Part shown: positions 29,758 through 38,311 of the stretch, piece after piece
How the letters are laid out: the number at the start of each line of letters is the position of its first letter
How positions within the stretch are numbered: the first letter of the stretch is position 1
Source: Sphingobacteriales bacterium
GTDB lineage: Bacteria; Bacteroidota; Bacteroidia; Chitinophagales; UBA2359
Direction: 5' to 3'
Assembly: GCA_016706405.1 (NCBI GenBank)
Contig: JADJJT010000003.1
Location: 434,001-498,000, forward strand
Length of the DNA: 64,000 nt
The notes under the pieces: generated by a model
The model's input: the letters and a program-made list of their open reading frames with translations, nothing else
What the model was told of the DNA's origin: nothing
The model's database searches: none
Program-made: the position numbers and the translations under genes

Positions 29758-30614
29758 GGTGTATGAATTAATTTAAGAAATTGTTTAATACTTTTACTGT
29801 CATTGTTTTTTATACCCCCACCAAGTTTTTCATAATATAATGGCATTGCATGTATAATAAATTGTGAATTGCAAAAGTTATCTTTGTATTTTTGTGGTAT
29901 ATTTTTAAAGAATTTCTCTAAAGCAAACATTCGAGACGACCCACTTAAATCAATTATATATATATACGTGCTTCCTATATTGTTTATGTCAACACCATCC
30001 ATCACTATTGAAATAGTTTTATACCCTGAACGGTCGTTAGCACAAGCACCACTATAACCATAACTATCTTTTAATTTTATATAATCGCCAAAAACAATAT
30101 TACCATTATTATACAACATTTCATTTACCTCTACAATATAGTCTTGGTTATACTTTTTGCATGTTATAGTGTCGTAAATATTATTAATATCTATTAATTT
30201 TCCAAGAAATACTGCATCTGCATTAGCATACAAAAAAAACTCCCAAACCTCCAAATCGTAATATATTGTTTTTTTAAACATAGTGTTTTCGTATGGCAGG
30301 CTCGTGCGGGCTATGCTGTCGTATATTTTACGGTTAATATTGGGGTTTCTTACCCGTGCAAGTAAGTAGTTTAATCCAAAACCATAATATTGCGCCATAG
30401 TGTCTCTAAGTTTCGACCTACGCGGTATGCCAAACTCGTCCATTAGTTTTAAAACTGCTATACTATCTTCGTAGTGTACAAAATCTAACGAAGTGCTGTC
30501 GCAGGGAATATTTAGGTACGAATCGCGATTGCCTTTTGAAGAGCAAGCACTTGTAAAAAACAAGAGTAAAGCCAAAAGCAGCAAACATAATGACTTACGG
30601 GTTGTAGTTTTCAT
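29754..30614 (-). CDS. Lipoprotein of unknown function
   Basis: 286 residues. The N-terminus KSLCLLLLALLLFFTSACSS is a lipoprotein signal with lipobox TSAC, so the mature protein is lipid-anchored at the Cys. Nothing else is recognisable: the rest is mixed alpha/beta with many Tyr and Asn. It lies 17 bases after the VCBS gene and is coupled to the matrixin gene by a 4-base overlap, which suggests a partner or chaperone role on the cell surface. That is inference. Confidence 0.7.
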   Translation of the reverse strand: MKTTTRKSLCLLLLALLLFFTSACSSKGNRDSYLNIPCDSTSLDFVHYEDSIAVLKLMDEFGIPRRSKLRDTMAQYYGFGLNYLLARVRNPNINRKIYDSIARTSLPYENTMFKKTIYYDLEVWEFFLYANADAVFLGKLIDINNIYDTITCKKYNQDYIVEVNEMLYNNGNIVFGDYIKLKDSYGYSGACANDRSGYKTISIVMDGVDINNIGSTYIYIIDLSGSSRMFALEKFFKNIPQKYKDNFCNSQFIIHAMPLYYEKLGGGIKNNDSKSIKQFLKLIHTP

Positions 30615-30631
30615 AAGTTAGCGTTGTTTAT

Positions 30632-32896
30632 CTATAAAACCAACAATTTATAAGTGTTTATTATTTTGTTTGCATAGTGCAAAGTTAAAATATAATTTCC
30701 GGTGGGTAGCCAATTTTCAATATCTATGTCAAATGTGGCCTCTTCATTAACATGTAAATCTATGAGCATATTTTTTTTAACAAATACTCGTCCGTTTATA
30801 TCAGTTATTTGTAAGTCAATTTTATCAATATAGGCTGTGCTTGATATATTAATTTTTGCATGATTTATTGCAGGGTTGGGGTAAATATGGCTACTTATAA
30901 TATTGGCGGGTATGGGATTATTGGTAGTTTCATTTTTGTAAAAACTTATTTTATCAGAAATTTTAAATATGCCTGCAACCCCTTTCATTTTTTTGGTAAA
31001 GGTAAATGGCCAAACATTCATTTTTATTTTGGTTTCGGGCGCCCAAATTAGTGTTAGGTCTTTATTGGTGGTGCTACATAGTTTAATTGAGGCTAAATTT
31101 ATTTTATCGCTTAGCTTAACTTTATCGTAAACGCTACCCTCACCCCAATTACACCATTCATATTGAAAACCATCTATAACCCTACCTGGATGTGTATTGT
31201 ACGATTGGATTTCTATCCAATTATTATTGGCATATTTTTCAAAACTTGTAATTTCTTCGGCTACTTCGCCACCATCAACGTTTGCTATCATATAAAAATC
31301 TAAATCGCTTAGTTTATGAAAACTTGGCACATATTGAAATGTAGTAACATTATTATCTAAGTACCCTGTACCATTGTTACTAAACTTCTGTGTCCAAGTA
31401 TTGCCGTCGAAATTTTCTAAATTTGCCCAAAGTGTATTAATACAAAGCAGTTCGTCGGCGGTATCTAACGAGTCGGCTCTAAGGGCGTAAACAGCTTGTA
31501 TATTGCTCAAGTTAGTTCCGCCAATCCATGTATTCACGCTGCCATTCCATCGGGTATTTAGTTTCCATTTTCCGGCGTTTCCGGGGGTAAAATACCATAA
31601 AATAGCATTTCCTAATGCGTCTAAATAAAATAGGTCGTCTTTTCCATCTCCATCGTGGTCAAAAGGGGTAAAGCGTGGAGAGACATTTATAGAATAGGGT
31701 CCGTTGCCATTGATGTCATAAAACTCTGAGCCTCCGCTCCACATAGTAATAGCCCACTTTGTAGTTGCAAACCTAACAAGTTTTGCTTCTCGTTTTAATG
31801 ACTGCCCAATACCGCCATTTTTTGGCTTTAATACAAACAAAATGTGCTCTTTGCCAGTTGCATCGCCATTTTGCATGACAACATATCCGGCTAAACGCCC
31901 TAAATCAACTTCACCAAGCCACCAATTGCCAAAATTGCTCCAAACGTAATCCCAAACACCATCGTTATAAGCTTGTAAAGTTGCCCAGCCGTTGTCGGCA
32001 ATACTAAGTAGTTCATCATCACCGTCACCGTCGCTATCAAAAGCAATTTGCAAGTCGTTTGCACCTATAGCCCACGAGCCAATTTTGCCGTTGGCGTTGT
32101 TATGCCAAACAAAACCATCAACATCAGCGCTACAAGTTTCACTACCTAATTCGGTATTAGTACCGCTACCTTCTTCGGTATCAATATAATCATTTTCAAA
32201 CTGCAAATAAGAATTGTCAATGTATGGTAAGGTGTTTAATGTATTTAAAGTATTAATTATATTAACGTATGATTGACTATTTGGTACATTAAAAGCTTTT
32301 ACGTTTTCGGGCATTGTATTATTAGTGTCATTAATAGCAGTTAAATTATAGGTAGTTGCCAAATTGTTAAAAGTTGTATCATAGCTGTATTCGCCTTCTA
32401 TGGGTTTTAACTCAATGGTTAAGCGTTTTGCAGGTATAAAACGCCTTTGATGGTTGTTTTCAAGCACACTATTTTTAGCCTCGTTGTAATGCACCATAGC
32501 TGTATATAGATTTTGGCGCGCGAGTGCAAAGCTATCAGGTACATAATTTAACACAACCGGGGCTTCGGTTATTAATGAAACAATTTGTCCAATTTGGTTT
32601 TTGGCAGTTGTTATTTCTGTTGGTGTCGCTGTTGTTACAAAATGTACAGCATATCTATTTGCTAAAGCATTTATTTTAGCTACCGATTCAACATCTTGTA
32701 TATACCCAATTGCATTAACTTGAGCTGATGTTAGGGGACTTATTGTAGTAAAAACCATTACGTAATTATCTACCTGTAAGCTAACTTTTTGTTGGTGATA
32801 GATTATGCTATCGGGGAAAGCTAATGATGGCTGGGCTACTAATACCATGTTTGTGCCAATCAAAACCAATACGAATAAAAGGAATTGCTTTTTCAT
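30632..32896 (-). CDS. T9SS-secreted protein with VCBS/FG-GAP-like repeats
   Basis: A signal peptide (MKKQFLLFVLVLIGTNMVLVAQ) is followed by a region of about 210 residues without clear homology. A repeat region carries calcium-binding-like Asp motifs (DSDGDGDDELLSI, DHDGDGKDDLFYL, ADSLDTADELLCI), as in FG-GAP/VCBS propellers. The C-terminus is a T9SS type A sorting domain (YPNPAINHAKI, ITDINGRVFVKK, LPTGNYILTL). 754 residues. First gene of the four-gene cluster with a lipoprotein, a matrixin protease and an Lgt-like protein. A T14 run lies upstream at 32964-32977. Confidence 0.8.
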   Translation of the reverse strand: MKKQFLLFVLVLIGTNMVLVAQPSLAFPDSIIYHQQKVSLQVDNYVMVFTTISPLTSAQVNAIGYIQDVESVAKINALANRYAVHFVTTATPTEITTAKNQIGQIVSLITEAPVVLNYVPDSFALARQNLYTAMVHYNEAKNSVLENNHQRRFIPAKRLTIELKPIEGEYSYDTTFNNLATTYNLTAINDTNNTMPENVKAFNVPNSQSYVNIINTLNTLNTLPYIDNSYLQFENDYIDTEEGSGTNTELGSETCSADVDGFVWHNNANGKIGSWAIGANDLQIAFDSDGDGDDELLSIADNGWATLQAYNDGVWDYVWSNFGNWWLGEVDLGRLAGYVVMQNGDATGKEHILFVLKPKNGGIGQSLKREAKLVRFATTKWAITMWSGGSEFYDINGNGPYSINVSPRFTPFDHDGDGKDDLFYLDALGNAILWYFTPGNAGKWKLNTRWNGSVNTWIGGTNLSNIQAVYALRADSLDTADELLCINTLWANLENFDGNTWTQKFSNNGTGYLDNNVTTFQYVPSFHKLSDLDFYMIANVDGGEVAEEITSFEKYANNNWIEIQSYNTHPGRVIDGFQYEWCNWGEGSVYDKVKLSDKINLASIKLCSTTNKDLTLIWAPETKIKMNVWPFTFTKKMKGVAGIFKISDKISFYKNETTNNPIPANIISSHIYPNPAINHAKINISSTAYIDKIDLQITDINGRVFVKKNMLIDLHVNEEATFDIDIENWLPTGNYILTLHYANKIINTYKLLVL

Positions 32897-33089
32897 AAAA
32901 ATAATTATTTAAGTTTGCACGAAATTACATCAACTATATATGAAATGCAAATAAATTTAAACATTTTTTTTTTTTTTCATACAACTTGGTTTGCGAGCAT
33001 TTAACTCCTTAACAAACTAAACCACTTGTAATAAGGCAGTTTTATATTAAAAATAACAAAAAGTAACCAAATAATACGTTTTACCGCCG

Positions 33090-33677
33090 CTAATCTTTTT
33101 TCATTAAAACCCCATGTATTGCCAACACCTGCGGAATAAGCATGTTTTTAAGGTTGTTTTTTACAACAAAATCGGCGAGTTTAATTTTTTCGCTTTGGGG
33201 CATTTGTGCGTTTAACCGCGTTATTACTTGTTTGCGGCTTAATTTGTCGCGTTGCATAACGCGCGCTATCCGCAGGTGTTGGGGTGCAGTTACGCAAATA
33301 ATTTTATCGAGGGTTTTATACGAACCGCTTTCTATTAATAGGGCTGCCTCTTTTAAAATATAAGGCGATTTTTGGTTTAACAGCCAGGCCGAAAAATGTG
33401 CAAATACAGCAGGATGCACTATTTGTTCGAGTGCCTGTTTAGCATCCGGATTGTTAAATATTTTTCCGGAAATAAATGCCTTGTTAAGTTGTCCCTCCGG
33501 AAAATAAGCTTCTTCTCCTAATAAACTCCGGATATTATTTTGCAAGCCGGCATCGTTTGCCATTAACCATTTAGCAGCATCATCGGCATAATAAACCGGC
33601 ACGCCAAGTGTTTCAAAAATACGGCATACGGTGGTTTTGCCACTGCCAATGCCACCGGTTATACCTACTTTTAGCAT
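33090..33677 (-). CDS. coaE: Dephospho-CoA kinase
   Basis: The last step of coenzyme A synthesis (ATP-dependent phosphorylation of dephospho-CoA). P-loop GITGGIGSGKTT at the N-terminus, ADDAAKWLM, the substrate-site region HPAVFAHF and the lid ARVMQRDKLSRKQVITRLNAQM. Length 195 is normal. It lies 10 bases after the PrsW gene, so probably one operon. The window also holds panB, an early pantothenate/CoA gene, 29 kb away. Confidence 0.95.
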   Translation of the reverse strand: MLKVGITGGIGSGKTTVCRIFETLGVPVYYADDAAKWLMANDAGLQNNIRSLLGEEAYFPEGQLNKAFISGKIFNNPDAKQALEQIVHPAVFAHFSAWLLNQKSPYILKEAALLIESGSYKTLDKIICVTAPQHLRIARVMQRDKLSRKQVITRLNAQMPQSEKIKLADFVVKNNLKNMLIPQVLAIHGVLMKKD

Positions 33678-33687
33678 AAAAAATTAC

Positions 33688-34596
33688 TTAAGGAATTAAT
33701 GGCGGTTTTCGGGGAGATTTATTTATATCTTCAGTTTGTTCCTCATCTTCTTGGTTGGAATCCGCTGGTAACTCGTTGTTTTCTTCTACATAAGGTTTTA
33801 TAGTTATTTGCGCAATTACATCTAACTCGGCAGGGCTATAAGCTGTATTTAGGTTTTGTGTATTATTAACTGTATAAGTATCAGACTGAGATTGATTGGT
33901 ATTTGCCGTTTCGGACATATTTTTAAACGGTGAAACATGTTGGTGCATTTTTATAGCAATAATGCAATAGCGAATACACACCCCTAAGGCCACAAAGGCA
34001 CCAAAACCAATACCCGGAATACTATTTTGCATTAAAAAGAAATCGTATGTGCCGTGGGCTATTGTTGCCCCAAACAAACCCGTTAGCAAGTGTTGATTGC
34101 GCTTTTGAGGCTCGAACTTAGCCAAACCAACGTAATAGCCCATAATTACCCCAAAAGAGGCATGTCCGGGCACCGCAGTAAACATCCGGAGGATGGCAAC
34201 TTGTAAACCACCATCGAGGGCATATAATACGTTTTCGAGGGCGGCAAACCCCATCCCTATCATCACCGAATACACAATGCCGTCAAAAGGTTCATCGAAC
34301 GATTTGTGGTTAAAAAGTCCGTAACGCAACAATAAAAACTTGCCTAACTCTTCGGCCAAAGCAACAATAACAAAGGCAAAAATAAACGCATCAAACAAAC
34401 CTGCATTAGGATTAATGCCCGTTTGCGAGCCTAAATAACTTCCGGCTAATGCGGGTATAACACTTATTAAACCATAAACAAAAGCCAAAATAAGTAGCCG
34501 AGTGGGTTCTTTTTCGTATTTATCGCGAGTATAAATAAACCAAATAATGGCAACTACGGGGGCTAAGGAAATAGCTACTAATACTAAAGGTAGCAT
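33688..34596 (-). CDS. PrsW-family intramembrane metalloprotease
   Basis: About eight membrane helices. Family motifs: EELGKF in helix 3 (EExxK), the FDEPFDGIVYSVMIGMGFAALEN block, and HASFGVIMGYYVG with a metal-ligand His. A further His lies in IAHGTYDFFL. The C-terminal 70 residues are a soluble, acidic, Gln/Asn-rich tail. PrsW cleaves anti-sigma factors in Bacillus; the substrate here is unknown and no anti-sigma gene is nearby. Upstream of coaE in the same direction. Confidence 0.85.
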   Translation of the reverse strand: MLPLVLVAISLAPVVAIIWFIYTRDKYEKEPTRLLILAFVYGLISVIPALAGSYLGSQTGINPNAGLFDAFIFAFVIVALAEELGKFLLLRYGLFNHKSFDEPFDGIVYSVMIGMGFAALENVLYALDGGLQVAILRMFTAVPGHASFGVIMGYYVGLAKFEPQKRNQHLLTGLFGATIAHGTYDFFLMQNSIPGIGFGAFVALGVCIRYCIIAIKMHQHVSPFKNMSETANTNQSQSDTYTVNNTQNLNTAYSPAELDVIAQITIKPYVEENNELPADSNQEDEEQTEDINKSPRKPPLIP

Positions 34597-34800
34597 ATAA
34601 AAGAATTAGATAGACGCTAATATAAAATAATATATTGTTTGAAACAAAACAAAGTGCAAGTTTACAACTTTTTTAAATAGAAATTCATATTTTTCAAAAC
34701 GTTATACATGCGCCGAAACACGCATATTTGATTATTGATTAACTATAGGAATAAAAATTGTTTTCTACTTTACTACCACTACACACTTTGGTAATTTGCG

Positions 34801-34808
34801 TAGATTTG
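34801..34808 (+). promoter_or_regulatory. -7 box (TAGATTTG)
   Basis: TAnnTTTG match, 48 bases before the ATG at 34856. Upstream 34597-34800 is AT-rich with no other clear signal. Confidence 0.5.
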
Positions 34809-34855
34809 CATTTAATTTTTAGTGCCAAACTATTAATTTTCAATTACCTACTTAC

Positions 34856-35518
34856 ATGTTTTTATATTTATTTTTTTTGTTTTACCTTTTACTTCCGGAT
34901 AAAACTATGCCTACCCGCCCTCCACAATTGCTCATAGAAGGTGTTTACGTGCTTACTGGTCAGCGCGAAATGGCTGCTGCTTTTAATTTTCACCCCAATG
35001 GCCAATTTGAGTTTTTTTTTAGTTATGGCGCAGCCGACCGGCAAGCCAGCGGCAGTTATACCGTTGAAGGCAATACTTTAAAATTGCAGGGCAATAAAAT
35101 TGCCGGATCTGACTTTACTGTAACAAAACAGGCCTACCACGCCAATAAAAATGGCTCTACTATTGTTATTAACGCACCTAAGATTCAGTTGGTTAGTGGG
35201 GTCGTTTTAGGCTTTTGCCAAATTAATACGCAAACAACAACTATTACTGAATTGAGCAACAATAAAGGCATCATTTACTTTGATGCCCCAAATTGCGAAA
35301 ACTTGTACTTGCAACACCAAATTTTTCCGGATGTAGCTACGCAAATTAAAGACTCGACCAATAACAACAATTATTTTGAAGTTGAACTAAACCAATCTGT
35401 CTTGGAACTTAGTTTTAAAGGTATCGATTTTACGATACAGGGCGATACATTGACTTGCCTTCCTAATTATTTTATGCCGTTTGAAAATATAAGAGCCTGT
35501 CTAAATTTTATTTTCTAA
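34856..35518 (+). CDS. Unknown small protein whose 3' end is replaced by IS sequence
   Basis: 220 residues. A short hydrophobic N-terminus (FLYLFFLFYLLL) suggests a signal or anchor. The next 70 residues resemble lipocalin-like or 'copper-resistance NlpE-like' small beta barrels in pattern (GVYVLTG, FHPNGQFEFFFSYG, ASGSYTVEGNTLKLQG), but I do not recognise a family. The last eight codons after FENI come from the terminal repeat of the insertion sequence, including the stop at 35516-35518. Rejoining the two flanks gives an open frame of a few codons (SFVKQRD, stop), so only the extreme C-terminus was altered. Confidence 0.6.
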   Translation: MFLYLFFLFYLLLPDKTMPTRPPQLLIEGVYVLTGQREMAAAFNFHPNGQFEFFFSYGAADRQASGSYTVEGNTLKLQGNKIAGSDFTVTKQAYHANKNGSTIVINAPKIQLVSGVVLGFCQINTQTTTITELSNNKGIIYFDAPNCENLYLQHQIFPDVATQIKDSTNNNNYFEVELNQSVLELSFKGIDFTIQGDTLTCLPNYFMPFENIRACLNFIF

Positions 35519-36420
35519 TTCTATTAAGCATTAATTTTATCATGGCAAGTTGGATCATTGTCTGGCTCGTTTCGGTTTGGAACTCAAAGTCTTTACTCAA
35601 TCTTCGATAGCTTTCGAGCCATGCAAAAGTTCTTTCAACAATCCATCTTTTTGGCAATACTTCGAATTTCGAGGCTGTATTCGATCTACTTACAACCTCA
35701 ACCACCCACCCAAACGTTTTGCGGGTATTTTCAATTAACTCGCCTCTATACCCGCCATCAGCTACTATCTTTACCAATCTGCAAAACCTGCCTCTGAGGT
35801 CAGCTATAACCATTGGGGCTGATTTACTGTCATGCTCATTTGCCGCATGAACCACAACCGCTAAAAGTAGTCCCATTGTATCTACAATAATATGCCGCTT
35901 TCTGCCTTTAACTTTTTTACCCCCGTCAATCCCTCTGCACAAGCCTCCGACGCTTGTTGTCTTTACGCTCTGGCTATCAATTATACCAACACTTGGCGAT
36001 GAAGCCCTGCCTGCTTGCTTTCGAGTCTTATCCCTGAGTATTTCATGGATGAGTTCTATCGTCCCATCCTTCTTCCACTTGGTAAAATAGTAGTAAACAA
36101 GCTTCCATGACGGAAAATGGAACGGCAGCATGCGCCATTGACAGCCAGTTTAAGCAAATAGAACAGCGCATTAAAATTTCTCTTAAACTGTGTTTTCGTT
36201 TCCGTTTGTCGTCTAAAATGCCTAATATTGCACTCCATTGACTATCGGTGAGACTGCTTGGGTAGGTTTTCATTTTACTTTATGTGTTTGATTTTCATAA
36301 AGCTATGAATTATTATTTAAACGTCAAACTGATAGTCTTTTATTCACATCTCTTTTAATAACTTTTTTCCTATCAATTTTTAGGACTGGCATGCCAATTT
36401 TTAATTTTTAGACAGTCTCT
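35493..36420. mobile_element. IS5-type insertion sequence, about 0.93 kb
   Basis: Imperfect terminal inverted repeats: left GAGCCTGTCTAAA (from 35493) and right, on the reverse strand, GAGACTGTCTAAA (ending about 36419). These enclose one transposase gene on the minus strand. Size and transposase sequence fit the IS5 family (IS427/IS1031-like group). I cannot find a clear target-site duplication. It is inserted at the 3' end of the 34856 gene. TCCGGA is absent inside it. Confidence 0.8.
35508..36273 (-). pseudogene. IS5-family DDE transposase, frame broken twice
   Basis: The N-terminal part MKTYPSSLTDSQWSAIL is in one frame (from 36273), the middle NALFYLLK in a second, and the rest (MLPFHFPSWKLVYYYFTKW to the stop at 35508) in a third. 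Adding one A at each of two short A runs (plus-strand T at 36171-36172 and 36149-36151) restores REILNALFYLLKTGCQWRMLPFHF, the normal family sequence. The catalytic region is present (GIIDSQSVKTT with the first Asp, VADGGYRGE with the second, WIVERTFAWL with the Glu). Two separate losses in homopolymers look like sequencing error or decay rather than the single programmed frameshift known in some IS5 relatives. Confidence 0.8.
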
Positions 36421-36535
36421 AAGTTTTGTAAAACAAAGAGACTAAGCTGCCTTGTAAACTTCAAAATCTTTTATTTCCGGATTTATCTTAGCTCGGCAAA
36501 ACCAAATTATGTTTGCCTATTAATCAATTTGTATG

Positions 36536-36543
36536 TACCTTTG
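36536..36543 (+). promoter_or_regulatory. Promoter (-33 TTTG 36512-36515, -7 TACCTTTG)
   Basis: Exact TAnnTTTG with a TTTG 20 bases upstream. It lies 63 bases before the ATG at 36606. The rest of 36421-36605 shows nothing else. Confidence 0.7.
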
Positions 36544-36605
36544 TTATAAACATCACAAGTTTATTTTACATTAAATTTTTATTCTACTTAAAGATTCAAT
36601 AAGGG

Positions 36606-36992
36606 ATGGTAAATCCAAATAATATTAGCCCTACATTAATTAACGAAGAAGAAATTAACGCTACTTTTAATGTTTTGCTGCATGAGCTTAGGCTTACCTT
36701 TGGCAAAAATTTAGACCTGCAAGGCTTACTCTTTTTAGTTGGCTTGCAAGAACTTGGGCAATTACACCGCAAATTTGAAAAAGAAGAAAAACAAGACCTA
36801 ATGCATATTGCCGTTTGTACTTTGCTAAGTTTAGATGGCTATTTTGAGCTTACCCACCGCGACCAAGACGGATGGCCACATTTCAGGCCAAGCAAACCAC
36901 TGCCCAACAAACTCAAAAACTTAAACAGCGAACAGTTACTGCTGCAAACCTATTTATTGCGCTATTTCAATAAAATGCCAGAAAAACTGTAA
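36606..36992 (+). CDS. Conserved-looking hypothetical protein, 128 residues
   Basis: Soluble, mostly helical (EEEINATFNVLLHEL, LLFLVGLQELGQ, EEKQDLMHIAVCTLL) with no signal peptide. It looks like a real Bacteroidota protein because it has its own good promoter and is followed closely by a DUF5606 gene, but I do not recognise a family. Its stop codon TAA (36990-36992) doubles as the first three bases of the next gene's -7 box. Confidence 0.65.
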   Translation: MVNPNNISPTLINEEEINATFNVLLHELRLTFGKNLDLQGLLFLVGLQELGQLHRKFEKEEKQDLMHIAVCTLLSLDGYFELTHRDQDGWPHFRPSKPLPNKLKNLNSEQLLLQTYLLRYFNKMPEKL

Positions 36993-36997
36993 ATTTG
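36990..36997 (+). promoter_or_regulatory. -7 box (TAAATTTG) of the DUF5606 gene
   Basis: TAnnTTTG match that begins at the stop codon of the preceding gene, 38 bases before the ATG at 37035. Confidence 0.5.
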
Positions 36998-37034
36998 CGC
37001 CCTCATTTAATTATTTTATTAACCTGTTTTTCTA

Positions 37035-37460
37035 ATGACATTTAAAGAAATATTTGCTATATCAAATAAATCGGGACTTTTTAGTATGGTGCAGCAACGC
37101 AAAGATGGCGCCGTAATGCAAGCATTGACCCCCAGCAAAACCCGTGAATTTGTACCAACGCGCAATCACATGTTTTCGCCGCTTTATAGTATTAGCATTT
37201 TTACCAACGACGGAGACAATAAACCTTTATTAGAAGTAATGCTTGAAATGAAAGCGCGCCTAAACGAACTGCCGCTTCCAGATGCTAACGCATCGGGCGA
37301 TAGTTTAAGGCAATACTTTACCCAAATTTTACCCACACACGCTGCCGACAGGGTTTATAACAGCGATATTAAAAAACTAATTAAGTGGTTTCAAATATTA
37401 ATGGAGCACGACTTAGTAAACCCAATTCCGGAGGAAGAAAATGCCAACAGCAATGCTTAA
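37035..37460 (+). CDS. DUF5606 domain protein
   Basis: 141 residues. The N-terminal 70 residues fit DUF5606, a small Bacteroidota family (FKEIFAISNKSGLFSMVQQRKDGAVMQAL, here quoted in part: EIFAISNKSGLF and PLYSISIFTND). The rest is helical and acidic at the end. No signal peptide. Function unknown. It is convergent with the coiled-coil gene 13 bases downstream. Confidence 0.75.
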   Translation: MTFKEIFAISNKSGLFSMVQQRKDGAVMQALTPSKTREFVPTRNHMFSPLYSISIFTNDGDNKPLLEVMLEMKARLNELPLPDANASGDSLRQYFTQILPTHAADRVYNSDIKKLIKWFQILMEHDLVNPIPEEENANSNA

Positions 37461-37473
37461 GCCTTTTAATTAC

Positions 37474-38214
37474 TTACTTGCCGGGCGGGTTGCCACTACC
37501 TAAATATTGTTTTATTTTGGCAATATCGTCATCAAACTGTTGCGACAAAAATTGGAATGTTACCACAAAATTATTTTTAGTGGCTTCAATTTTACCTTTT
37601 ACGGTATCAATTTCGCCCTGAATTTGGCTAAGGCGTTGTTGCTGGGTGGCTATTTCTTGTTGTAAGGCTGCAATTTGCTCTTGTTTTTTTGCTAAATCGG
37701 CATTAAGACGCTCGGCTTCAGAATCGCGGCCAAGCAATTCGGCGCGTACTTTATTTTCGAGCGACTGCCTAAACGTTTCTTTTTCTTTTTCGAGCACACC
37801 TCGGTAATACAATGTCGAATCGAGGAGTTTTTGCACTGTTAGCCCCATTGCCGAGGCGGTGGCAAATGCCGACTGGTAGCGGGTTTGCTCGTTTAAAGGC
37901 AGGCTTTCCATTGCCTTAACTGCTTTCTTAAATTCAAGGTAATCAAAGCCTTCGCGGTTGCTTGCCTCAATGGCGTGCAGCAATACATCTAAATAACGTT
38001 GGTCAATTTCGCCGGGCATAGCAGTAGGTGGGTTGGTAGATGAAGACTGGGAATTATCGTTGTTTGATGAAGTAGTATTGTTTTTGTTCTCGGTATTCTG
38101 TGCGTTTTCGTTGTTCTCGGTATTTTTTCCGGAATCCGAATTAGTCGTATTGTCTGTAGTAACAGGTTCTTCGGTAACAACAAACAACGATTTAAGTTTT
38201 TTAAGGTCAACCAT
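37474..38214 (-). CDS. Coiled-coil protein with Asn/Ser/Thr-rich linker
   Basis: 246 residues. N-terminal LKKLKSLFVV, then a low-complexity Asn/Thr/Ser/Gln linker (about 18-66). A helical domain (about 70-125; YLDVLLHAIEASNREGFDYLEFKKA, quoted in part: LDVLLHAIEASNREG) and a coiled coil (about 140-215, heptads of ERLNADLAKKQEQIAALQQ) follow. No membrane segment. Unrecognised; a cytoplasmic structural or stress-related role is possible, but that is a guess. Confidence 0.6.
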   Translation of the reverse strand: MVDLKKLKSLFVVTEEPVTTDNTTNSDSGKNTENNENAQNTENKNNTTSSNNDNSQSSSTNPPTAMPGEIDQRYLDVLLHAIEASNREGFDYLEFKKAVKAMESLPLNEQTRYQSAFATASAMGLTVQKLLDSTLYYRGVLEKEKETFRQSLENKVRAELLGRDSEAERLNADLAKKQEQIAALQQEIATQQQRLSQIQGEIDTVKGKIEATKNNFVVTFQFLSQQFDDDIAKIKQYLGSGNPPGK

Positions 38215-38274
38215 AGTTATTCAATTCATTTTATTTTGACCCCGAAAGTTAGGGCTTTTAGAGCAATTTAACCG

Positions 38275-38282
38275 TAATTTTG
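38275..38282 (+). promoter_or_regulatory. -7 box (TAATTTTG) of the formyltransferase gene
   Basis: TAnnTTTG match, 30 bases before the ATG at 38312, which supports the upstream start and the frameshift reading of that gene. Confidence 0.5.
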
Positions 38283-38311
38283 TGTTAATTTTATAAAATC
38301 AGCTTATTTTT

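Noticed and set aside
32964..32977. T14 run as a terminator
   Set aside because: No stem precedes it on either strand. It lies upstream of the VCBS gene rather than after a gene.
36043..36273. Programmed frameshift in the IS transposase
   Set aside because: Two separate single-base losses are needed, at short A runs without a slippery motif. Known IS5-type programmed shifts need one.
36606..37460. Two small adjacent genes as a toxin-antitoxin pair
   Set aside because: Each has its own promoter, the second fits DUF5606, and neither resembles a toxin or antitoxin family.
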